A stretch of DNA of 11,713 bases, from contig CAZEGV010000072.1 in the NCBI GenBank assembly GCA_964511645.1, positions 1 through 11,713 on the forward strand, given 5' to 3'. Shown here piece by piece: positions 1-9,200 of this stretch; position 1 is the first letter of the stretch, and every line of letters starts with the position of its first letter. Origin of the DNA: CAZEGV01 sp964511645. GTDB taxonomy: Bacteria > Bacteroidota > Bacteroidia > Cytophagales > JAAEPT01. Under the pieces are notes generated by a model, which was not told where the DNA came from, did no database searches, and saw only the letters and a list, made by a program, of their open reading frames with translations. The position numbers and the translations under genes were made by a program.

Positions 1-175
1 TATAAGAGGGCTTTCCTGTAGCACTTTTTCCTTTATGGTAATGAGTTTTAATAATTACATTAATAGAATCCCAATCAAGTAAACTATTCATCTGTTTAAA
101 AAATGTGGCTTTAATTTTTCTCGTTCTTGGATTGCAGATAGTGTCTGCAAAGCTTTGGTGACTTGTTTTTCGCAT
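1..175 (-). CDS. IS5-family-like transposase, N-terminal fragment (runs off left edge)
   Basis: This minus-strand frame starts at ATG 175-173 and gives 58 complete codons before the window edge. The protein starts MRKTSHQSFADTICNPRTRK, followed by a segment reading FFKQMNSLLDWDSIN and then HYHKGKSATGKPSY. The order FF.Q...L.DW, then a short helix, then HY.KG.SATG.PSY, matches from memory the N-terminal DNA-binding region (DUF772-like) of IS5-family DDE transposases. That region normally precedes an 'LLQTWYGLSD' stretch and the DDE catalytic core, neither of which is in the window. ATG at 175 is the only ATG in the frame. An in-frame stop (TGA, 214-212) lies upstream, so the start is well bounded. 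I see no clear Shine-Dalgarno sequence, which is common in Bacteroidota. If intact beyond the edge, it would catalyse cut-and-paste movement of the element and is transcribed away from the giant gene. Confidence 0.75.
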   Translation of the reverse strand, partial: MRKTSHQSFADTICNPRTRKIKATFFKQMNSLLDWDSINVIIKTHYHKGKSATGKPSY

Positions 176-177
176 AG

Positions 178-230
178 CATAAAGATACAAAATTTTGGAA
201 AAATAAACTACTCACCTTGCAACGGTCTTA
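178..230 (+). repeat. 53-bp perfect inverted repeat, left arm
   Basis: Each base from 178 to 230 pairs with the reverse complement of 11713 down to 11661. The match stops inward at 231/11660 and is limited outward only by the right window edge, so the true repeat is probably longer. It contains the IS terminus and the leader of the transposase gene. It also contains the TTG (217) that a gene caller would take as the start of the giant frame. Confidence 0.97.
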
Positions 231-3200
231 TAATGTAACTGTTTCTACTGATGATACTTTATTAAGCAGTACATCAGGGTATTACAAAGTAGAGGTGACA
301 GATGCAAATGGTTGTAAAGCATTGGCATCTAAATTTATAGAAGACCATCCTATGCCTCTAACAGAGATTTCGTATAATGGTGTTCGCTCGATTTGTCAAG
401 AACCGGGTATCTTTAAAGCAACTTTATCAAGTGCATTTAACGCAGGTAATTATAATTATCAATGGTATGAAGACGGACAAGAGATATCGGATTCTGTTTT
501 TAATAGTTATACGCTTTCAATTGATAAAAACGTATTAGATACCATTACTTATTCACTTCAAATTACATCTGGTATTTGCGTACAGCAAACGCCCGATATA
601 ACAATTACTGTTTTACCACAAAGTGCTGGTTATTGTAATCCCGTTATTGATCCTAATACCTGCCCATCTAGTGTATCGTTTACAGTAGATGATGCTTGTC
701 AACCATTTGGGTTTACCAATACTTCGTCACAGCCAGATGGATTTACATGGTCTTTTGGTGACGATAGCACTTCTACAGATAAAGATCCAACGGATAAGGT
801 GTATACCAAAGTAGGTATTTACCACATTACTTTGAGACATGATACTTGTGCTGCTATAACTAGAACGGTAGAACTACCCGTTCAGGCATTGTTTACAATG
901 CAAGATGTAGTTTGTGAACAACAAACCGTCGCCTTTGAAGACCAGTCAATTGCACTTGCAACATCTAGTATAGAGTCATGGATTTGGAATTTTGGAGATG
1001 GTACAGGAGATATTGCTGGAGTAGGTTCTGCTAGTACAAATCATACTTTCTCTTCGGATGGTACTTATAATGTTACATTAACGGTTTTTGGAAAAAACAT
1101 TAATGGGCAACTTTGTGAGCATACAGATAGCTTGGAGGTAAAAGTAAATGCTTTACCAGTGACAACGGTTGATATTGTAGCACCTAGTTGTGATGATGAT
1201 TTGTATTCGTTTACTTCATCTAACCAAGATATTCTGTCGTATTTATGGGATTTGGGAGATGGGGATATTTCTAGCTCTGCTAGTCCTTCTAAGCGTTATA
1301 CTGTGTTGGGTACAAAGTCAATTGTACTCATTATTACAGATGATACAGAATGTAAAGATACGATAACAACGAGTGTAGAAGCGATTGCACCCGTATTGTC
1401 TTCTCCAATCATAATACCAACACAACAGACATATATATGTGAAGGAGATAGTGTAGAGTTAGTTTCTCCAGTTAGTATAGCTAGTTATACTTGGTTGAGA
1501 AACGGCATTGCTTTACAAGAGAATACTCAGTCACTTTACGCAAAACTAGCAGGAGAGTATATCGTTGAGTATGCTGTAACAGGATGTACGTTACAATCTG
1601 AACCAGTAACTATCAACTCCTTTACTCCTTCTGTATCAATAAATCCAAATGGTTTATTATGCTTAGGAAATGATGGTGTATTAGAAGTTGTTTCTAATAA
1701 TGCCTACACTGTAAACTGGCAACGAAATGATACTTTGTTATCAGACATAGGGGCGATACTTAATATTGATGACTTAGCTTTAACTGATAATGGTAGTTAT
1801 ATAGCTGTATTAACAGAAAAAACTTCAGGTTGTGGGTTTAATACTCCAGTGTTTGATTTAGTATCAGGAACTATTCCTGCAACAGTGTCTTTGTTAGCAA
1901 GTACCTCAGCAGTATGTTACGGTGGGGAAACTAAAATATATAAATCGGCAGCCACAGTTGGCTTAGCACATGAGTGGACAGTTTCCAATCAAGTCTCTAC
2001 ATCTGTTGATGATACCTTACGATTAAGTGGACTTACATTTAATAAAACAGTTTCTCTTAAAGTAACTGAACCTGTATCAGGTTGTTTTTCTAGCTCTACT
2101 AATAAGATTATAAATGTAGGGCAACAAGAGAGTGTTAGCCTAAGTGTGCCAAATGAGAGTTGTGAATATACATCGGTATCTATCAAAACAGGAAAATCGG
2201 GAAGTGATTTTGATTTCCAATGGTTTAGGAATGGAGATAGCCTTGACTTGAGAGGTGCTTCGGCAGAGCTAGTATCTATTATTCAAGCAGACTCTGGAGA
2301 TTATCATGTAGTAGTTACATCCAAAGGATTAGTACCAGGCTGTGTTACAACTTCTGATACTGTGAAGTTAAAAATACTTGCAGCACCAGTTATTCCTGCT
2401 ATTGGGGGTGATACTACTTTCTGTAAAGGAGAAAAAGCAACATTAACAACTACGCTGACAGGTGGTTTTGTATGGAGTACTTTCGAGATGGATCAAGATT
2501 TAGATGTTTACCAAGCAGGTACATATAATTTAACAGTTACAAACCCAATAACAGGATGTTTCTCTAGGGCATCCCAAACGATTGTTCAGCATGAGTTGCC
2601 TAATCTTTCTTTTGTAGGAACGGGGACTTATGAGCGATGTGCTACCGATCCTATCGAATTTGCGGGTCTATCGCAATATCCATACTACCAATGGAAAAGG
2701 AATGGAGTAGCGATAGGGAATCCAAACACAGCCATTTTGCCAAGGTTAACTGCCAGTTATACTGTTGAAGCAAGAACAGTAGAAGGTTGTATAGCCAAAT
2801 CTGACACATTACGCATAACATCATTACCATGTGCCTGTGAGGTAGTGACAGCTCTTGATGGTATTGGTATTGGTTCTTTGAGAGATGCTGTTTATTGCGC
2901 CAATGCTAAAGAAGGATTAGACTTTATCCAGTTTAAAATTCCTAATACAATAGAGAATATTATCCAGTTAGATTCTGCTCTACCAGTATTTACCGAAGGA
3001 GTGATTATGGATGGATTTTCTCAAAAAGGGGAGGGTATTTATAATATTGTAATTCAAGCAAATGCTTATACAGGAACGGCATTGTCATTTGCTTTTGGTG
3101 TAGAAGAAACAGAACTGAGAGGGTTGAAAATAAAAGGATTTGATAAAGGTATTTACTTTGCGTCTAATGCAGAAAATACACAAATTTTAGACAATAAAAT

Positions 3201-6200
3201 TGAAGCCAACCAAGTAGCTATTGAATTCTCTAACGGAGGTAGAAAAGGCTTGGTTAAAGGCAATGAATTGACGACTACGGCATCAGGATTTAGTAGAGGT
3301 GTACTGCTTCATAAAGGGATTGATACCAAAGTAGTTGAGAATACATTAAATGGTTTCTCGAAGGGAATTTCTGTATTGGAAGGAACGGGAGTTTTGGCGA
3401 AAGCCAATGTAGTGACAAGTACTACAACAGGAGAAGAAGGGATTGTAATAGGAGGAGACGATAACGAAGCAAGCTCAAATAATATCCAGAATTATACAAA
3501 AGGAATTTACGTACCAGCAGGGATGGGGAATACCTTATCAGAAAATATTTTACAAGCCAACACACAAGGGATAGACTTAGAAATAGGGGCTAATAATAAT
3601 AAACCTACACCATTGATTCAGTCTAATAGCTTTATCAATAATAATTACATAGTAAAAGGATTAGGGACACCTAAAGATAAAATCGAGTTATTTTTGAATG
3701 ATAATACTGATCAAAATGCATTAGTGTTTTTATATGAAGCAGTAGTAGATAATGGAGGGAATTGGCAGATAAAAATTCCAAAAGCAGTAGCAGAAGCTTA
3801 TGCCCACAAGTGGGTCATAGCAACAGGTACAGATACTTTGGGCAGTACCTCAGAGCTTTCGATTCGTTACAAGTTAATTTTAGTAGATGATGTGAGTTGC
3901 ACAGTTATCAATACAAACGATGTAGGAGAAGGCTCGTTTAGAGAAACGATAAATTTAGTAAACAACGGATTCTGTACGCTTGTAGGTTTTAATATACCAA
4001 ATGTGGGCACTCAAGAGATTCCAGTAATAGCAGGACCTATTGAGATTAAAGCACCAACGGGTGTTGAAATTGATGGATCAACTCAGCCTAATGGAGATTC
4101 GATAATACTAACAGGGCAATTTTTGGTATTTAACCACCAACAAGAAGCTAAGGTTAATGATTTGGTTTTCAGAAACCAAGCTCGATTACTTGTCTTAACA
4201 GACTCTATTACGGTAACCAATTCTCAGTTTGAGAATACACAATTTGTTACTGCATTTGATGCCGACAGTCTTAATAAGGAAGTGCATATTGATAACTGTA
4301 CGTTTATAGGCGGGGTTAATAGTATTGATATTAAAAATGTGGAAGAAGTTTCAATTATTAATTCATTATTTTTTAATAATAATACAGCAATTTCTTTACA
4401 AGGTGTTAAAGGGTTTCTAATTGAGAATGATAGTCTGTTAGATGTTGGCGGACAGCAAATTAGAATTTCGGGTAGTGAAAGAGGACAGATTTTGTCTAAC
4501 TATAGTAGGGGTAGTGGATTGTCTACGGGTATACACTTGACCAGTGTTTTATCAACAGAGATTAATGATTGCTCTTTTGAACAAGGGGCTTATGGTGTTT
4601 GGCTACAAGGTGGGATTGATAGTTTAGCAATTAATAGGGCTAAAATAACCAAAGTGTCAGAAACAGGAATTATAGCAGGAACAGATGGGACAACTCGTCT
4701 CTATATAGATGCTTTAGAGTTGACTAATGCTAAGAGAGGGATTTATATGGATATGAATGAATCAAGTATTATAAATTGTATAATTGATTCAGTTTTAGAG
4801 ACAGGGATTCGCTTTTATGGTAATCAAGGAGGAGTAATTAATTCTGTGATTAGAGGTAATAAAATCACTCGTTTTGGGGTTTCAGGTATTTATATTGGAC
4901 AAGGTCATGATAATGTTTTTGAAGGTAATATAATAGGTGATGGTCAAGGGACTGGTATTTCTGGGCTTAGGAGTATTTATAACTATGTGATTAAGGACAA
5001 CTATATCGGTGTTGATACAAACGGAGTTGCTTTACCAATTACAGGGAATGGAATTCATATTGTCCCTTCTGCTAATGAGGTGTCAAATATTTCTATTGTA
5101 GGGAATAAGGTTTTTAATATAGACGAGACGGCTTCTATATTTAGAGCAGGAATTTTTGTAAGTAATTTAGTGAATGGTGAGATTCATGATAATGAGTTAT
5201 ACAGTGGTGCTACTACTCAATTGGATGGAATTAAAATGACGGGAACATTTCATGGCAACTCTATTATAGGAAATAGCGTTTCAGGATTTAAAAAAGGTTT
5301 AGTGCTTAATGACTTCTTAACAAGTGATTCTAATACAATCTCGAAGAACACTTTCGTAAGAATGGATACTATAGCTATTTTGTTACTTAACGGTGCTAAC
5401 AACAACAAACAAGTACCAGTTATTGCTAAATATGTTTTCGAAAATGGTAACTATATCATTACGGGTACAGCTATCAAAAAAGACACCGTAGAGATTTTCT
5501 TGAATGATAGTTTACCACAGCATGCTTTGTCTTACTTATTTAGTGTTAAGGCAGATGATGCAGGTGAATGGTCGTTAACTATTCCAGAAGCTGTAGTGAA
5601 ATCATATAGTGATAATTGGCTAGTAGCAACTGCTACAGATACTTTGGGGAATACTTCGCAGTTATCCCTACCATTAAAACTAGATATCTTACCTAATAAT
5701 GCTTGTACGGTTGCTAATGTGAATAATGCTGGTGAAGGGTCTTTCCGTCAAGCAGTATGGTATGCAAACAAAGGTTTCTGTCCGTTAATTGATTTTAATA
5801 TTTCTACAAGCACGTTACAGGATACCATTACATTATTAGGCTCAGACGTGACATTGCAACACAGTGATGTAATTATTGATGCAACTACAGAGTCAGGCTA
5901 TATTCAGGGTTCGCCAAGCGTTATGATTACAGGAAGGAGTGTTTTAGTCTTTAATGCGAATGATGTTCAGGTAAAAGGAATTGAGTTTTATGATGTCTCG
6001 CTAGGCTTTAGTGTAGCAGAAAGAGGTTTGGCTACTGAAAACAAACTTACGTCTACTTCTTCGTTTAATAGTTTAAACGCACAAAACTCATCTAATCAAA
6101 CTCAGTTTGTTAATAATGTAGTTGATGGATCAAGAATCTATGTACAAAACTCTACTTCAGTTGTGGTAAAAGGTAATGATTTCTTAAAAGCCAATACAGC

Positions 6201-9200
6201 GGCAATTAGTGTAGACCAAGCAAATGGTGTCCTTATTCAAAATAATAAAATATCAAATGCAGTAGATGGGATGTTGATCGTACAGACCAATAATGCTTTA
6301 GTAGAAAATAATGAACTTAATACGATTAGCGATAGAGGTATTTGGCTGAGAGGTTCTAACAATACAATTCAGAAAAACATTGTTTCGGAAACGGGTAACT
6401 TTGGCTTGGGAATAGAATCATTTAGTAATAATAATATTGTTTCTAAAAATAGCTTTACAAGCTCTGCAATGCAAGGAATAAAAGTATTTAATGCTTTGAA
6501 CAATACGTTTTCTCAAAACACTTTTGAAGATATTGAAGAAAAGGCTATAGATTTATCAGGAGTGGGGAATACTAATAAACAAGCCCCAGTACTTGTGTCT
6601 ACATCTATTCCTTCTCATAGTTTCACTGGTACTGCTGTGCAAGGAGATGTAGTTGAGGTATTTGTAAATGGAGGTAGAGGCAATCAAAATGCGTTGACTT
6701 ATATAGGGAACACTACCACAACGACAGATGGTACTTGGAGCTTTATTGTCCCAAACCAGTATTATGACGCATCAATCAATAATTATTACGTAGCTACAGC
6801 TACTGATATAAATGCAAACACTTCGGAATTGTCGGATGTAATAAAAGTAGGAGACAAGCCAATCTTCTGTTATGTGACTACTGTAGCTGATACAGGTGTA
6901 GGTTCTTTTAGAGCAGCAGTTAAATGTATAAATGAAGCTGGGTCCAATAAAAGTATCGGTGCTAAAGTTGTTTTTGACCTACCAGCAGGTAGAAGTGAGA
7001 TACCAGTAATTGATAGTGGGTTTGTGATTACGAATAAGTTTGGAGTAGAGATTGATGCCAAAACAAGAGCTATTGCATTACAAGCAAATATAAATATGCC
7101 TTATGCATTCAATTGGGAAGTCAATAATGTAAGGGTAAAAGGCTTAGAATTAGATGGATTTGACAAAGGTTTTGATTTATCAAATACCATTTTTACTCGC
7201 TTAACTAATAATAAATTACTGAATATGACTACTGCTGTAAAGGTAGTTGGTGGACAGTTTTTAACCCTTGAAGGGAATCAAGTTGACAGTGTAAATCAAG
7301 GGTTTGATATAAGTAATCAAAAGAATTTGAGAATCAGGTTTAATGATGTTAAAACAACTCAGCAGTCAATAGTATTAGATGATATTGAAGGTTTAGTTTT
7401 AGAGCAAAACATAAGGTTACAATCAGCCACTACTGTTGTAGAAGTTAAGAACTCTAAAACCTTAGATATTAATAAAAATGATATAATAGGAGGTAATATA
7501 GGTTTTGAGTTTAGTAATAGCTCAGATGGAGAAATCTCAGAAAACAGAATAGACTCTTGTACAGTTAAGGGAATTGAATTGGTATCGTCATTAGAATTTT
7601 ATTTGACCAAAAACACGGCAAATGGATTATCTGCTAATGCGGAAGTGATTAGCTTAAATTATAACCAGACTACAGAGTCTAATGAGGGCTTAGAAGTCCC
7701 AGAGATTAAATTAGCAACGTATAAAAATCATCAATTAATATTGAAGGGCTTCACAGAGACGCCAGAATCTACAATAGAATTGTTTACTTCGGATAGTATC
7801 GGTGCTGATTTGATTACCTATGTAACCACGACTAAAGCAGACGTAAATGGTGACTTTGAATTCAAATTAAATATAAGCCCAGAAAATATCAATGATAATT
7901 ATTACCGAGCTACTGTTACTTATCCAATAGAGTATTTGGGAGGGAATGAGAAGATATATACTTCTGAGGCTTCACCTACGTTCTACCCGAACTTAAAAGT
8001 TTGTTTTGTTACTAAAGATACAGATGTAGACGAGAAGGGGACGTTACGTTATAATATAGGATTAGCTAATAACAATGAGTGTAGTTTGATGTTGTTTGAA
8101 ATAGATTATCCAGTAGGCGGACCTAAGACGATTAATTTAGGGAATGATTTACCTGTTATAATAGCTAAAAACTTAACAATAGATGCAACGTATCAGCCAG
8201 GGTATACTGATGTACCGTTAATTACGGTGATGTCTAATAATCAATCTATTGCACATGCCTTTGAAGTAAATGCAGATACGGCAAGTTTAGCCATACACGG
8301 TATAGAAATTGATGGTTTCCAATCCCCATTTCATATAGAGCAAGCACATATTGTAGAAAATTCATTGTCATTCTTTAATGACTTTGAGGAGCATGCGGTT
8401 ACATTTGGTACAAATCTATCAGCCGAGGTCTTATTAGAAAGCAGTGTTTATGCTTCTGATCAATTAGTAGATTATATCTTAGACTTAACTCGTAATAATA
8501 TCAAAGTGATTGACAATACGCTTAGAGGTGGAGTCATTTCTACTATTTATATAGGTTCAGATACTAATACGATAATAGGGAATACTTTTGAACAAGTACA
8601 AGAGGTACAACACGCTGCTATTGAGAGTGCTAATACAGATACTAACTATATAGCAAATAATGTTATAGAAGATTATAAGGTAGGTGTTATGTCTAATCAA
8701 GATAAGCTAATGGTTATTAGTGGAAATGAAATATTTTCTAAAAATAGAATTTTGGAGAAAGCGATAATAATAGATAGCTGTGAGACTTGTGCTGTAATAG
8801 GTAATGAAATTATGTATGCCGATACAGCAATTTATATTACATACTCACCAGAAGTAGATTGTGCAGCAAATGAATTAGATACAATTTATACAAGCGGTAT
8901 TTTGATTTCACACTCAGATACAGCATTTGTGCATGATAATATTTTAAACGTTGAGCATATAGGGATTCAGTTAGATAGCTCAGACCATGTGTTGTTACTA
9001 GCCAATACAATTATCAATCATGACTCTGTGGGGGTATTAGTAGATAGTAAAGCGTTATTATTGAATGACTTGATAGGAAATGTAAACATCAAAGACAATA
9101 AGGTAGAAATGAAAAACCTTGGATCAGCTATTTATATTACGAATACTGACAGTTTATTCTTAGAGAATAATACTATTGCAACAGATAGCAATACGGCAAT

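Larger units (their letters stand above)
1..230 (-). mobile_element. IS5-family-like insertion sequence, end plus 5' part of transposase (left copy, partial)
   Basis: Seen: positions 178-230 are the exact reverse complement of 11661-11713, and immediately beyond them a transposase-like frame starts on the minus strand. Read on the minus strand, the element end is TAA followed by GACCGTTGCAAGGTGAG. The native gene resumes at about 229-231. Family knowledge: many IS5-family elements duplicate a short TNA target, so TTA at 228-230 (TAA on the minus strand) may be the target duplication, with the element proper ending at 227. The rest of the element lies left of the window, so its length, its other terminal repeat and its matching target copy cannot be seen. 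The IS sits in the middle of an Ig-like domain of the giant gene. Confidence 0.8.

Noticed and set aside
180..187. TATCTTTA on the minus strand, resembling the Bacteroidota -7 box TAnnTTTG
   Set aside because: No TTG box sits at the usual distance upstream, and the implied transcript start would fall on the transposase ATG itself. The match may be chance in AT-rich DNA.
1989..2186. Minus-strand frame of 65 codons
   Set aside because: It lies wholly inside the conserved Ig-like coding region on the plus strand and shows no recognisable protein features.
6870..7061. Minus-strand frame of 63 codons
   Set aside because: It is antisense to the conserved head of module 4, and its apparent composition follows from the plus-strand codons.
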